DNA of 64,000 nucleotides from Pseudomonas putida (GCF_004357765.1 NZ_SMTE01000006.1:124001-188000), one strand, 5' to 3'. Shown: positions 18,225-28,649, counted from the first letter of the stretch. Program-made: numbers and translations. Notes: generated by a model from the letters alone, not told the origin.

Positions 18225-18674
18225 ACATGGCCATCCAAAGGCTTCGCACAGCTTATCCACAGATTGCGCAATGTATGCTGTGCACATCCGCCCACCCCCG
18301 CTTTACTCCCTGTGGATAATCCACTCAAGCTACTGAAATCACTCGTCTGTTTCGGCCAGAAAGAGCATTTGATCAGTTTTTGACCAAAGCCGCGGAGGCC
18401 TGGATATACGTGGGCTGCAGGGTTTGTCGAACAGATTATCCACAGAGCCGCCAACAGCGATTGTGGGAAACTCTGAGATTCCAGGGCAAGATTGCTCCGT
18501 ACGGGTTGGCAGGAAGACTGTTCGTTTTTTGATCAAAGGCCTGGAAGCCTTATAGGGCGGGGGCTTTAGCGAGGGATGAACACTTTATCCACATACTGGC
18601 GAACAGATTCAGTGGGCAAAAAAGCTCACCAGGCGCCTTCGTCGTCAAGCCGGCGATGGCGCCTGGGTTAGGGA
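18225..18674. other. 450-base intergenic region with four DnaA-box 9-mers
   Basis: No gene is visible here. Four perfect TTATCCACA 9-mers lie at 18253-18261 (+), 18311-18319 (-), 18436-18444 (+) and 18595-18603 (+). Two related segments, TTTGATCAGTTTTTGACCAA near 18367 and TTTTTTGATCAAAGG near 18525, add further dyad structure. The consensus is that of the bacterial DnaA box. The region lies between the gbcA terminator and the end of etfB, so it is not needed as a promoter for either neighbour. Confidence 0.6.
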
Positions 18675-19445
18675 TCAGCGCAGTACGCCCTCCTCCACCA
18701 ACAGCTTGAGAATCGCCTCGGCGCCTTCCTGTGGCGATACGTCCTTGAGCACCTTGCCCCCACCACCGCTGGCCTTGGCCGTCGCAGCCTTCATGCGGTC
18801 GGCGCCGCTCTTGGCCTTGATCACCTTCAATCGCTTGGGTCGAGGCCGTGCAGGCTGCAGTTCGGAGTCGGACAGCCATTCGTCCTCGACAATGGCCACG
18901 TTACGCGCCGCCAACACGCCTCGGCGCGCAGGTCCAAATGCACTCTGACGTGGCTTGGGCGCTGCGTTATCCACAGTGGCCAGCAAGGGCAGGCGCACCT
19001 TCAGGCGTCGACGCTGGCCACGTGGCAAGGCCTGCAGCACCTGGGCAGTGCCGTTGTCGATCGACTCCACCTCGGCCAGTCCCACGATCAGCGGCCAGCC
19101 GAGCTTTTCCGCCAGCAGGAACGGCAACATGCCCGACCCTTCGCCGGTTTCCGCCTGGCTACCGGTCAACACCAACTGGGCGCCGGCATCGCGCAGGTAA
19201 TCGCCCAGCACCCCGAGCACATCAGCGCCTGCGGGTTGTTCCAATACGTCCAGATGATCCAGGCCCATGCCCAGGTAGGCACGCAGGGCCTCCTCGCGTG
19301 GATCGCCGGCATGCACCACCTGCAAGTTATCCCCAGCCAGTTGCAAGCCCAACTCCACGGCCCGCGCATCCTGCTCGGCGCGACGGGCGCGACCGGAGCT
19401 GGGGTGGGCACCGATGGAAACCAGGCTGATGACTTTCGTACTCAT
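18675..19445 (-). CDS. etfB: electron transfer flavoprotein, beta subunit (betaine-pathway copy)
   Basis: The 256-residue protein has ETF beta-type features: an N-terminal VISLVSIGAHP strand, AYLGMGLDHLDVLEQ, and LVLTGSQAETGEGSGMLPF, which corresponds to the AMP/FAD-contacting GxQ(S/A)xD region. A poly-glycine linker (SGGGGKVLKDVSP) precedes the C-terminal helix. It pairs with EtfA, encoded 10 bases upstream, to accept electrons from dimethylglycine demethylation. It is distinct from the housekeeping ETF, and the sequence is diverged enough to suggest specialisation. The etf genes are last in the dgc operon. Confidence 0.88.
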   Translation of the reverse strand: MSTKVISLVSIGAHPSSGRARRAEQDARAVELGLQLAGDNLQVVHAGDPREEALRAYLGMGLDHLDVLEQPAGADVLGVLGDYLRDAGAQLVLTGSQAETGEGSGMLPFLLAEKLGWPLIVGLAEVESIDNGTAQVLQALPRGQRRRLKVRLPLLATVDNAAPKPRQSAFGPARRGVLAARNVAIVEDEWLSDSELQPARPRPKRLKVIKAKSGADRMKAATAKASGGGGKVLKDVSPQEGAEAILKLLVEEGVLR

Positions 19446-19455
19446 GCTCGTGCCC

Positions 19456-20688
19456 TTATGCCGCGTCGCGCTGGCCGCCGCTGCGGAAGTTTTCCACAGC
19501 CTCGATCAGTGCCTGGAGAATCGCCGAGCTGTCGCCAATCACCGACAGGTCGGCCCGTTTGATCATGTCGCAGCCCGGGTCCATGTTGATCGCCACCACC
19601 TTGTCGCAGGCACCGATGCCCTGCAGGTGCTGGATAGCGCCGGAAATACCCACCGCCACGTAGACCCGTGCGGTGACCCAAGTACCCGTGGCTCCGACCT
19701 GACGGTTACGTGGCATGAAGCCGTCGTCCACCGCCACCCGTGAGGCGCCCTCGGTAGCGCCGAGAGCTGCGGTCGCCTTGTGATACAGGTCCCAGTCCTT
19801 CACGCCATTGCCGCCGGAGACGATGAACTCGGCCTCGGCCATGGCGATGGTAGCCGGATCCACAGCCACCGAGCCAAGATCCTCGATGCGCGACAAGCTG
19901 CGCGCCACGCCTGTGGACAACTCCACCGGCAACGCTTCATGACGAGTTTCGCTGACCGGCTCGGCGCACTCTGCCGCAGCCAGGATCAAACGCGGGACGG
20001 CACGTTGCAGGTCTTGCTGGCCGGCACCCGCGCGGCCGATGCATTGCCCATCTTTGACCTGCCATACCCGCGTTGCCGGACGCTCGCCCAGCGCAGCGCC
20101 CAGGCGCCGGCCCAGTTCGCCGCCACCGGTGCGGCTGTCAGGCAGCAACCAGTGGCGCGGGGCGAACTGGTTATCCACAGCGCGCAGGCCCTGTACCAAT
20201 TGCTCCGGTGCATAACCCTCGAAAGCTTCGCCTTCAATGACCAGCAAACGGTCGACACCGGCTGTGGAAAAGTTGCTTTCCTTGTGTTCGCCAAAGACCA
20301 CTGCCAACACCGCACCGTCGCTGCCGGCCAGGCTGTGGGCCAACCCGAGCAGGTCGCGGTCGTGGCTGCTCAGGCGGCCTCCGACCATGTCCGGCACCAC
20401 GGCGATGTAGAAGGCAGGCGTCGCCACTTGGTGCAGTGGCAGCTTGACCTCGACCGCCGCCGTGCGGCGCGCGCCCCCAGCGGTGCCCTGTTGGACGCCG
20501 CTGCGGTCGATCCGCTTGATGCCGGCCGGGCCGATAAAACCTGCGGCAAGCGCATGGGGGTTCTTGCGGATGCGGCCGTTGGGCCCCATCCAACTGCTCT
20601 GTTGCGTCTGCATCGCCGCATGCAGCGGATGCAGACGGTTACGGGCGATCCACTCGGCGCGTGGGTCGCGGCGGATGATGTCGCTCAT
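19456..20688 (-). CDS. etfA: electron transfer flavoprotein, alpha subunit (betaine-pathway copy)
   Basis: The 410-residue protein carries the C-terminal FAD-binding domain of ETF alpha: GATGTWVTARVYVAVGISGA and HLQGIGACDKVVAINMD, with the usual ISGAIQH motif. It is longer than typical alpha subunits (about 310) because of an N-terminal extension of roughly 90 residues rich in basic residues, also seen in the betaine-cluster ETFs I recall. Its start shares one base with the dgcB stop (TGATG), giving tight coupling. It passes electrons from DgcAB to the quinone pool. Confidence 0.9.
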   Translation of the reverse strand: MSDIIRRDPRAEWIARNRLHPLHAAMQTQQSSWMGPNGRIRKNPHALAAGFIGPAGIKRIDRSGVQQGTAGGARRTAAVEVKLPLHQVATPAFYIAVVPDMVGGRLSSHDRDLLGLAHSLAGSDGAVLAVVFGEHKESNFSTAGVDRLLVIEGEAFEGYAPEQLVQGLRAVDNQFAPRHWLLPDSRTGGGELGRRLGAALGERPATRVWQVKDGQCIGRAGAGQQDLQRAVPRLILAAAECAEPVSETRHEALPVELSTGVARSLSRIEDLGSVAVDPATIAMAEAEFIVSGGNGVKDWDLYHKATAALGATEGASRVAVDDGFMPRNRQVGATGTWVTARVYVAVGISGAIQHLQGIGACDKVVAINMDPGCDMIKRADLSVIGDSSAILQALIEAVENFRSGGQRDAA

Positions 20689-22640
20689 CAGTGCACCTCC
20701 GCAGGTTCACGATTGACCGTTGGCGACTTTGGGACTGCGGGAGTTTCCTCCTCGATCAGCACATCGGCCACCAGTTCGGCGAGGTCTTTGATCTGTGGAC
20801 GCGGTTCGACCACACCTTCGAGCATCGCGGTGCATTGCGGACATCCCACCGCCACCAATTCGGCCTCGGTTTCGCGGATGTCGTCCATGCGCATGTCGGG
20901 AATACGCTGCTTGCCTGGGATGTCGGTGATCGGCGCACCGCCGCCACCGCCACAGCAACGCGAGCGGAAGCCCGAACGCTGCATCTCGCGTACTTCGATA
21001 CCCAGCGCCTTGAGCACTGCCCGCGGCGCTTCGTACTCGCCGTTGTAACGGCCCAGGTAGCACGGGTCGTGGTAGGTGACGCTGCCGCCCTTGTGCTGGC
21101 CGAGGTTGAGCTTGTCGGCAGCGATCAGTTCGGCGATGTAGGTACTGTGGTGCTGCACCTGATAGTCGCCGCCCAGGGCGCCGTATTCGTTCTTCAGCAC
21201 ATGGAAACTGTGCGGGTCACAGGTGACGATGCGCTGGAACCTGTACTTGGCCAGGGTCTGGATGTTGCGTTTGGCCAATTGCTGGAAGGTCGCTTCATCA
21301 CCCAGACGACGGGCCACGTCGCCACTGTCGCGCTCTTCCAGGCCGAGCACGGCGAAGTCCACACCCGAAGCCTTCAGTACCTTGACGAACGAACGCAGGG
21401 TGCGCTGGTTGCGCATGTCGAACGCACCGTCGCCGACCCAGAACAACACCTCGGTGGTTTTCACCTCCGACAGCAGTTTCAGGTTCAGGTCGGCCGCCCA
21501 GTTCATCCGTCCGCCGGGGGCGAAACCGCCAGGGTTGTCGGTGGCGATCAGGTTGTCCAGCACCTCGGCGCCCTTGTTCGGCGTGGCGCCTTTTTCCAAG
21601 GTGAGATGACGGCGCATGTCGACGATGGCGTCGACGTGCTCGATCATCATCGGGCATTCCTCGACGCAGGCGCGGCAGGTGGTGCACGACCACAGTGTCT
21701 CGGCGTCGACCAGACCATTGACGATCGGCTGGTGCGGATGGCCGCCATGCTCCCCGATCGGCTTGCCCGGATACGGGCTGCCGGCGAATTGAGCGTCGCT
21801 GCCACCGGCCAGGCCGATGACCATGTCCTGGATGAGTTTCTTCGGGTTCAGCGGCTGGCCGGCAGCGAAGGCCGGGCACATGGCTTCACATTTACCGCAC
21901 TGTACACAGGCATCGAAGCCCAGCAGCTGGTTCCAGGTGAAGTCCACGGGCTTTTCCACGCCCAGTGGTGCATTCGGGTCTTCCAGGTCCAGCGGCTTGA
22001 GGCCGGTGGAGCGACCGCCGCCGAAGCGCTCGGCGCGGCGGTGCCAGGCCAGGTGCAGGGCACCGGCGAAGGCGTGTTTCATCGGCCCGCCCCAGGTCAT
22101 GCCGAAGAACAGCTCCGACACGCCCCACAGCACCCCGAGGCCGAGCACACCGACCATCACCCAACCCCCGGTGTTGGCCGGCAGGATGCCGGCGACCGGC
22201 AAGGTGGCGATGAAGAAGCTCGCGGCGAACACCAGCAGGCTTTTCGGCAAGCGCATCCACGGGCCCTTGGACAGGCGCGAAGGAGGATTCAGGCGGCGTT
22301 TGAAGACAAAGATGGCACCGCTGAACATGATCACCGTAGCGACCAGCAAGGCGTAACCGAGGATCTTGCTCTGCAGGCCGAAGCCGTGCACCAGGATCGC
22401 CAAGACTGCCGAGAGCACGAAGCCACCGGCGGTGGCCACGTGGGTCTTGGACATGTACTTGTCGCGCTCGACCACATGGTGCAGGTCCACCAGGTAGCGC
22501 CGCGGCATCGCTAGCAGCCCGCCGATCAGGTCGACCTTGCTCGGCCGGCCACGACGCCACATGCGCACCCGGCGCAGGGCGCCGAGCACTGCCAGGCCAA
22601 GGGCAGCGAACAGCAGGATGGGTAGAAGGGTGTTCAACAT
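20688..22640 (-). CDS. dgcB: dimethylglycine demethylase subunit DgcB, membrane FeS protein
   Basis: The 650-residue protein has an N-terminal membrane region of several helices, then two 4Fe-4S motifs (CVQCGKCEAMCP and CTTCRACVEECP) and two CCG domains near the C-terminus (HDPCYLGRYNGEYE and RCCGGGGGAP). The layout is that of HdrD/GlpC-like FeS oxidoreductases that hand electrons to the membrane. The ATG at 22640 is preferred over an upstream TTG because GGGAG lies six bases before it. It acts with DgcA to convert dimethylglycine to sarcosine, and its end overlaps etfA. Confidence 0.93.
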   Translation of the reverse strand: MLNTLLPILLFAALGLAVLGALRRVRMWRRGRPSKVDLIGGLLAMPRRYLVDLHHVVERDKYMSKTHVATAGGFVLSAVLAILVHGFGLQSKILGYALLVATVIMFSGAIFVFKRRLNPPSRLSKGPWMRLPKSLLVFAASFFIATLPVAGILPANTGGWVMVGVLGLGVLWGVSELFFGMTWGGPMKHAFAGALHLAWHRRAERFGGGRSTGLKPLDLEDPNAPLGVEKPVDFTWNQLLGFDACVQCGKCEAMCPAFAAGQPLNPKKLIQDMVIGLAGGSDAQFAGSPYPGKPIGEHGGHPHQPIVNGLVDAETLWSCTTCRACVEECPMMIEHVDAIVDMRRHLTLEKGATPNKGAEVLDNLIATDNPGGFAPGGRMNWAADLNLKLLSEVKTTEVLFWVGDGAFDMRNQRTLRSFVKVLKASGVDFAVLGLEERDSGDVARRLGDEATFQQLAKRNIQTLAKYRFQRIVTCDPHSFHVLKNEYGALGGDYQVQHHSTYIAELIAADKLNLGQHKGGSVTYHDPCYLGRYNGEYEAPRAVLKALGIEVREMQRSGFRSRCCGGGGGAPITDIPGKQRIPDMRMDDIRETEAELVAVGCPQCTAMLEGVVEPRPQIKDLAELVADVLIEEETPAVPKSPTVNREPAEVH

Positions 22641-22694
22641 GGGAGGCTCCCACAACAGCTGGATTCTTGCGCCGATTCTCAGGATGGGCGCGGA

Positions 22695-22787
22695 CCCTGT
22701 GGGAGCGGGCTTGCCCGCGAATACGTCAGATCAGACAACGCTGTCGTTCATGCTGACGCTTTCGCGGGCAAGCCCGCTCCCACAGGG
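22695..22787. repeat. REPIN between dgcA and dgcB
   Basis: Two inverted REPs of the CCCGCGAA subtype flank about 38 bases, inside the 190-base gap that separates two subunits of one enzyme. Confidence 0.92.
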
Positions 22788-22830
22788 GGCCAGTCCCGCC
22801 CACAGTGGGGCGGTATTCATGCCACCAGGA

Positions 22831-24891
22831 TCAAAAGTCCTTGCACAGGCGCAGGGCGTCGTAGATCGCCGCATGCACGTTGCGCTGGGCCACGCAGTCG
22901 CCGATGCGATACAACAGGTACCCTTCGCCCGGCTGGCTGAGGATCGGCTGTGGCTTGATGGCGAACAGCGCCTCCACGTCGATCTGGCCCTTGTTGCGCG
23001 AACCTTCCTTCAGCGCGTAGTACAACTGCTCGTCAGGACGCACGCCGTTCTCGACCACGACCTGGTCGACCACGCGCTCTTCCTTGGCGCCGGTGTATTC
23101 GTTCTCGAGCACCGCCACCAGCTTGTCGCCTTCGCGGTAGACCTTCTCCAGCATCATGTCCCCGGTCATGATCACTTCCTTGGGGTACAGGCTGCGGTAG
23201 TAGGTCGGGAATGTCGTACCGCCCATCGCCACGCCCGGCTTGATATCGTCGGTGACGATTTCGACCTGGGCACCCTTGTCGGCCAGGAAGTCCGCAGTGG
23301 ACATGCCGGTGAATTCGCAGATGGTGTCGTACACCAGTACGTTCTTGCCCGGCGCGACCTTGCCGTCGAGCACATCCCAACTGCTGACCACCAATCCTTC
23401 TTCAGCACCCCAGTGCTCGTTCTGCTCGACGAACGGATGACCGCCCACCGCCAGCACGATGATGTCCGGGCGCAGGTCTTGGATGGTCGCGACATCGGCC
23501 GCGGTACCCAGGCGCAGGTCAACCTTCAGACGGGCGAACTCCAGCTGGTACCAGCGGGTGATGCCGGCGATCTGGTCGCGCTGCGGCGCCTTGGCGGCGA
23601 TGGTGATCTGCCCGCCGATCTGATCCTTCTTCTCGAACACGGTCACGTCGTGGCCACGCTCGGCAGCCACGCGCGCGGCTTCCATGCCGGCAGGGCCGGC
23701 ACCGACCACCACTACCTTGCGCTTGGGCCCGGTGCTCTTCTCGATGATGTGCGGCACGCCCATGTATTCACGGGAGGTGGCGGCGTTCTGGATGCACAGC
23801 ACGTCCAGACCTTGGTACTGGCGGTCGATGCAGTAGTTGGCACCGACGCACTGCTTGATCTGGTCGACCTGACCCATCTTGATCTTGGCGATCAGGTGCG
23901 GGTCGGCGATGTGCGCACGGGTCATGCCGACCATGTCGACATAGCCGCCTTCCAGAATACGCGTGGCCTGGTTCGGGTCCTTGATGTTCTGCGCGTGCAG
24001 TACCGGGACCTTGACCACTTCCTTGATGCCGGCAGCCAGGTGCAGGAACGGCTCCGGCGGGTAGCTCATGTTCGGGATGACGTTGGCCAGGGTGTTGTGG
24101 GTGTCGCAACCCGAACCGACCACGCCGATGAAGTCGAGCATGCCGGTGGCATCGTAGTAAGCGGCGATCTGTTTCATGTCCTCGTGGCTCAGGCCATCGG
24201 GATGGAACTCGTCACCACAGATACGCATGCCCACGCAGAAGTCATCGCCGACCTCGGCGCGCACGGCCTTGAGCACTTCCAGACCGAACTTCATGCGGCC
24301 TTCGAAGCTACCGCCCCATTCGTCGGTACGCTTGTTGACCCGCGGGCTCCAGAACTGGTCGATCATGTGCTGGTGCACGGCCGACAGCTCGACGCCATCC
24401 AGGCCGCCTTCCTTGGCCCGCCGCGCAGCTTGGGCGTAGTTGCCGATCACGCGCCAGATCTCTTCCACCTCGATGGTTTTGCAGGTGGCACGGTGCACGG
24501 GTTCACGGATGCCCGACGGCGACATCAGGGTCGGCCAGTTGAAACCGTCCCAACGTGAGCGACGGCCCATGTGGGTAATCTGAATCATGATCTTGGCGCC
24601 ATGCTTGTGCATGGCGTCGGCGAGATTCTGGAAGTGCGGGATGATGCGGTCGGTGGACAGGTTGACCGAGGACCACCACTCCTGCGGGCTGTCGATGGCA
24701 ACCACCGACGATCCACCGCAGATCGCCAGGCCAATGCCGCCTTTGGCCTTTTCTTCGTAGTACTTCACGTAACGGTCGGTGGTCATGCCGCCGTCGGTGG
24801 CGTAGACCTCGGCATGCGCGGTGCTGAGCACGCGGTTGCGGATGGTCAGTTTGCCGATCTGGATCGGCTGGAACATTGCTTCGAATGCCAT
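22831..24891 (-). CDS. dgcA: dimethylglycine demethylase subunit DgcA (OYE-type flavoprotein)
   Basis: The 686-residue protein is of the trimethylamine dehydrogenase/2,4-dienoyl-CoA reductase class. Residues 1 to about 370 form an FMN-binding old-yellow-enzyme barrel (IQIGKLTIRNRVLSTAHAE), followed by cysteines for a 4Fe-4S cluster (CVGANYCIDRQ and LCIQNA) and a nucleotide-binding domain with VVVGAGPAGMEAARVAAERG. In Pseudomonas it is required for dimethylglycine breakdown. It starts 15 bases after the DUF5943 gene in the same operon, which appears to begin at the dipeptidase gene. Confidence 0.95.
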   Translation of the reverse strand: MAFEAMFQPIQIGKLTIRNRVLSTAHAEVYATDGGMTTDRYVKYYEEKAKGGIGLAICGGSSVVAIDSPQEWWSSVNLSTDRIIPHFQNLADAMHKHGAKIMIQITHMGRRSRWDGFNWPTLMSPSGIREPVHRATCKTIEVEEIWRVIGNYAQAARRAKEGGLDGVELSAVHQHMIDQFWSPRVNKRTDEWGGSFEGRMKFGLEVLKAVRAEVGDDFCVGMRICGDEFHPDGLSHEDMKQIAAYYDATGMLDFIGVVGSGCDTHNTLANVIPNMSYPPEPFLHLAAGIKEVVKVPVLHAQNIKDPNQATRILEGGYVDMVGMTRAHIADPHLIAKIKMGQVDQIKQCVGANYCIDRQYQGLDVLCIQNAATSREYMGVPHIIEKSTGPKRKVVVVGAGPAGMEAARVAAERGHDVTVFEKKDQIGGQITIAAKAPQRDQIAGITRWYQLEFARLKVDLRLGTAADVATIQDLRPDIIVLAVGGHPFVEQNEHWGAEEGLVVSSWDVLDGKVAPGKNVLVYDTICEFTGMSTADFLADKGAQVEIVTDDIKPGVAMGGTTFPTYYRSLYPKEVIMTGDMMLEKVYREGDKLVAVLENEYTGAKEERVVDQVVVENGVRPDEQLYYALKEGSRNKGQIDVEALFAIKPQPILSQPGEGYLLYRIGDCVAQRNVHAAIYDALRLCKDF

Positions 24892-24906
24892 GACGCTCTC
24901 TCCGAC

Positions 24907-25437
24907 TTACAACGGCTTGACGACGAACAGGCCGTCATCGTGACCTTCTTCCGAACCGCCGTAGACCTGCTCGGCCACGGTGCGAATCGAACTGCCACGG
25001 GCGGCGAGAATCTGGTCCATGGCACCAGCGAACCAGCCGGTGAACATGTAGTCGACCTTGCGGCCGCACTTGCCATAGACGTAGACGAACGCAGAGTGCT
25101 TGAGCTTGACGCTGCAGGTGCCCTTGTCGAGGTCGATGTCCTGGATCTCGAACAGGCCCCAGCCACGTTGGCTCAGTCGCTTCATGTAGTGCTCGAATAC
25201 CGCCACGCCTTCCAGGCCATGGCACTCGGCTTCTTTCTCGCACCAGTGCCAGGCGGACTTGTAGCCGGCCTTGTAGAGGATCTCGGCGTAGGCGTCAGCA
25301 CCCAGCACTTCCTCGATACCGATGTGGTTGTTGACGAAGAAGTGGCGCGGCACGTACAGCATCGGCAAGGCGTCGCTGGTCCAGACACCGGTTTCGCTGT
25401 CGACTTCGATTGGCAATTGCGGGGCGATCTTGGCCAT
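24907..25437 (-). CDS. DUF5943 protein of the betaine cluster
   Basis: The 176-residue protein is cytoplasmic with no signal peptide. Conserved-looking features are PRHFFVNNHIGIEEVLG, a cysteine in HWCEKEAECHG, and the C-terminal YGGSEEGHDDGLFVVKPL, which recalls the end of V4R-type domains. I recall the family as DUF5943, regularly found between the dipeptidase and dgcA in pseudomonads. Function is unknown; cotranscription with dgcA (15-base gap) suggests a role in dimethylglycine demethylation, perhaps as an accessory or assembly factor. That role is inference. Confidence 0.8.
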   Translation of the reverse strand: MAKIAPQLPIEVDSETGVWTSDALPMLYVPRHFFVNNHIGIEEVLGADAYAEILYKAGYKSAWHWCEKEAECHGLEGVAVFEHYMKRLSQRGWGLFEIQDIDLDKGTCSVKLKHSAFVYVYGKCGRKVDYMFTGWFAGAMDQILAARGSSIRTVAEQVYGGSEEGHDDGLFVVKPL

Positions 25438-25514
25438 GGAAACTCAACTCCATAAAATTTTTGTTTGGATGCCCCGGCGTTGCTGGCAGGGGCTTTCAGG
25501 CTTTGGAGAGCGGC

Positions 25515-26492
<978 letters not shown>

Positions 26493-26778
26493 CAGGCTGT
26501 CCCCTATTATCGATACGGGTCGCGCCGAATCTTCTGCCGGCGCTTTGGAGCCAGCATATGCTTGTGCCCAAAGGCGCCCCGATACAAAAACGACAGGGGG
26601 TTTGCCGAAAGCGTCAATGCCCGACATCGGGGCGTCTGGCGCGGTGCGCGGGGATGAGAGACAGTCGCGATAACGACATTTACCGCCATTGCATGAACAT
26701 TTCGTCAGGGAGCTATCGTCTTGTCTGCGGCTGAGCGAGAATCCAGCCGATTCGTCAGCCTTGTTGAGGAGAAAACGG
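26493..26778. promoter_or_regulatory. divergent promoter region, dipeptidase-dgc operon and LprI gene
   Basis: The 286 bases hold the promoters of both flanking genes. A GTCGTTATCGCGAC partial dyad on the minus strand near 26665 and a GATACGGGTCGCGCC stretch near 26513 could be activator sites related to the choX repeat. No single strong sigma-70 promoter stands out. Confidence 0.3.
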
Positions 26779-27180
26779 ATGAAATCAATGGCATGGCTGG
26801 TCTTGCTGGCCGTGGTCACGGGTGCCCACGCCGGTGAGGAAGAAAGCACCCCGTGCGACAACGTCGAGACCGAACAGCAGACATTCGCCTGCGCTGCGTT
26901 CAACAAGCAGACCGCCGAGCGTGAGTTGAAAGCCGCGTACGACGATCTGATCCAGCGCATCCGCGATCAATATGCCGATGCACCGGGCCAGGCCAGCGGC
27001 CTGATCCAGCGCATGGAGGCGGCAGAAAAACTGTGGGCGCAGTTGCGCGATGCCGATTGCAAGGTCGAGACCTATGCCGAAAAGCCTGGCAGTCCGGCGT
27101 TCAACGCGGCGTGGAACACCTGTGTGGCGCAACGTAGCGATGACCGCTCGGAATATTTACAAGGCATTGGGCAACAATGA
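26779..27180 (+). CDS. LprI-like (DUF1311) periplasmic protein
   Basis: The 133-residue protein has a signal peptide (MKSMAWLVLLAVVTGAHA) and four cysteines in a pattern like lysozyme-inhibitor LprI/DUF1311 proteins (PCDNVETEQQTFACAAF and DADCKVET). The family's typical helical core (RELKAAYDDLIQRI, EKLWAQLRDADC) is clear. The start follows GAGGAGAAAACGG. The family is proposed to inhibit C-type lysozyme or bind cell-wall components; for this member the role is untested. It is divergent from the dipeptidase operon and convergent with the phosphoesterase. Confidence 0.8.
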   Translation: MKSMAWLVLLAVVTGAHAGEEESTPCDNVETEQQTFACAAFNKQTAERELKAAYDDLIQRIRDQYADAPGQASGLIQRMEAAEKLWAQLRDADCKVETYAEKPGSPAFNAAWNTCVAQRSDDRSEYLQGIGQQ

Positions 27181-27203
27181 AACGCCGCGGGTGCTGACCG
27201 ACC

Positions 27204-28364
27204 TTATTTTCCCACTGGGATCGTTATGGGCTTGGTCGTTACGGGCGGTATATCGGTCGCAGGTACTGTAAACGGTTGCGTATCTTGGCCCTTCAAGGTG
27301 CTCTCATCGAACCACTCCACTCGCATGCGCGAGGCGCTCCAATCGAACGTCACACGCAGGTAGGTGCCAAACATGATCGCCCCGCTGGAATACAGGGGAA
27401 CCTTGCCGTACATCGAATAGTTCATCTTTCCCAGGTCGCCGTGGTGATGGCCGGCAAACAAAGCCACCACATGGTTTTCCTCAATGAGTTGCTTAAACTT
27501 AGCCCTGATCGACCCATCCTGCCAATCGTTAGGTTTGTGCATATTGATGATCGTCACTTTCCCACGCCGCTTGGCCTCTTGCAGGTCTCGCTCCAACCAA
27601 GACATGGACGAGGTGATATTGAAACGGCGCTTAAACCCTTTCGCGACCCCCCCCGTTTCGAATGATTGGGTATAACCCGGCTCGTTGTTCAGTTGCACGA
27701 TGTGCAGCCTGCCGATCTCGAATGAGTAGGCCAGCGATCCTGTATGAGTGCCGTCCCTGAACGCATGGTCGAAACTGAAGTTTTGTGCGTTTTCCCGGAG
27801 TGTCCTCGCCCAGCCGATATGGTCACACACCGCATCGCGAGCACAACCATTATTCGCGCACTTGCCCACATTGTTGGCGTAATCATGGTTACCGAGCCCG
27901 GGCAGAAACAAAGGCCCACCGCCGCTTTTGCTCATCGTTTTCTGAATAAAACTCCGGAACGCGGCCCGTTCATCACCGTGACCGTACTCAGTAATATCTC
28001 CATTGATAATCAACGGTACATACCGCCCCCCTTCTCGTTCCGACCGCAAGATGCCTGCCATACGATTGGTGATTCTCGTCCACGGCTCCTTAATCTTCCT
28101 GTCCATTCCAAGCTTGTGCCTGAAGGGTTGTGGGTCCGAGGTGATCAACAGCTTTTGCTGCATCTGCGGTGCTTCTTGCCAGCCCGGCTTGATGTAGTCC
28201 TTGAACCCAGGCATAACGCGCCCCGTTACTTCACACCCTGGCGATTGAAGGTCAGGCGGTTGATAAATCCCTTCCGGCGGAACTAGGCCGGCGATGGAGC
28301 CCGTTGCGAACATTAGGCCGAACACAAACAGCGGCAATTGATACATGTAACTTAATTTAAACAC
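27204..28364 (-). CDS. secreted calcineurin-like metallophosphoesterase, copy 1
   Basis: The 386-residue protein has a hydrophobic signal peptide followed by the mature start VPPEGIYQPPDL. Metallophosphoesterase metal motifs appear in order: LLITSDPQPF, INGDITEYGHGDE, LPGLGNHDYANN, INMHKPND and FAGHHHGDLG. The start is the GTG at 28364, seven bases after GGAGGACCAATC; the first ATG lies six codons later without a site. It is clearly paralogous to the next gene in every motif. Base composition is lower in GC than the neighbours. Substrate unknown: a periplasmic or secreted phosphodiester or nucleotide hydrolase is plausible. Confidence 0.88.
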   Translation of the reverse strand: MFKLSYMYQLPLFVFGLMFATGSIAGLVPPEGIYQPPDLQSPGCEVTGRVMPGFKDYIKPGWQEAPQMQQKLLITSDPQPFRHKLGMDRKIKEPWTRITNRMAGILRSEREGGRYVPLIINGDITEYGHGDERAAFRSFIQKTMSKSGGGPLFLPGLGNHDYANNVGKCANNGCARDAVCDHIGWARTLRENAQNFSFDHAFRDGTHTGSLAYSFEIGRLHIVQLNNEPGYTQSFETGGVAKGFKRRFNITSSMSWLERDLQEAKRRGKVTIINMHKPNDWQDGSIRAKFKQLIEENHVVALFAGHHHGDLGKMNYSMYGKVPLYSSGAIMFGTYLRVTFDWSASRMRVEWFDESTLKGQDTQPFTVPATDIPPVTTKPITIPVGK

Positions 28365-28649
28365 GATTGGTCCTCCGTTCAATGACCGAGGAGACCATAG
28401 CAATCGAAAAACATGCCACATACTCGTAGATCTATTAGGTATTCTCCGCAAACAGATACCGCAATGCGCACGCCATCGCATTACAGCCCAGGAAATACAA
28501 CCCGCTCAGAAAAGGCGCTGGGATTTAGTTCCCTGTGCAACTGGCGACTAGCCTTAGCGCAGCGATGACCGATATCCACAACAGGTGCAACCACGGCTCT
28601 TCTACGAACGAGCCATGGTTACACTCTGTACTGCGTGACGGGTAGGCGC
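28365..28649. promoter_or_regulatory. region between twin phosphoesterase genes
   Basis: This stretch carries the copy 1 promoter. TACTCGTAGATCTATTAGG at 28424 closely matches a segment at the same distance upstream of copy 2. The remainder is moderately AT-rich with no gene. Confidence 0.4.

Noticed and set aside
18225-18674. Chromosomal replication origin
   Set aside because: Although DnaA boxes cluster here, no dnaA, dnaN, rpmH or gyrB genes and no clear AT-rich unwinding element are nearby.
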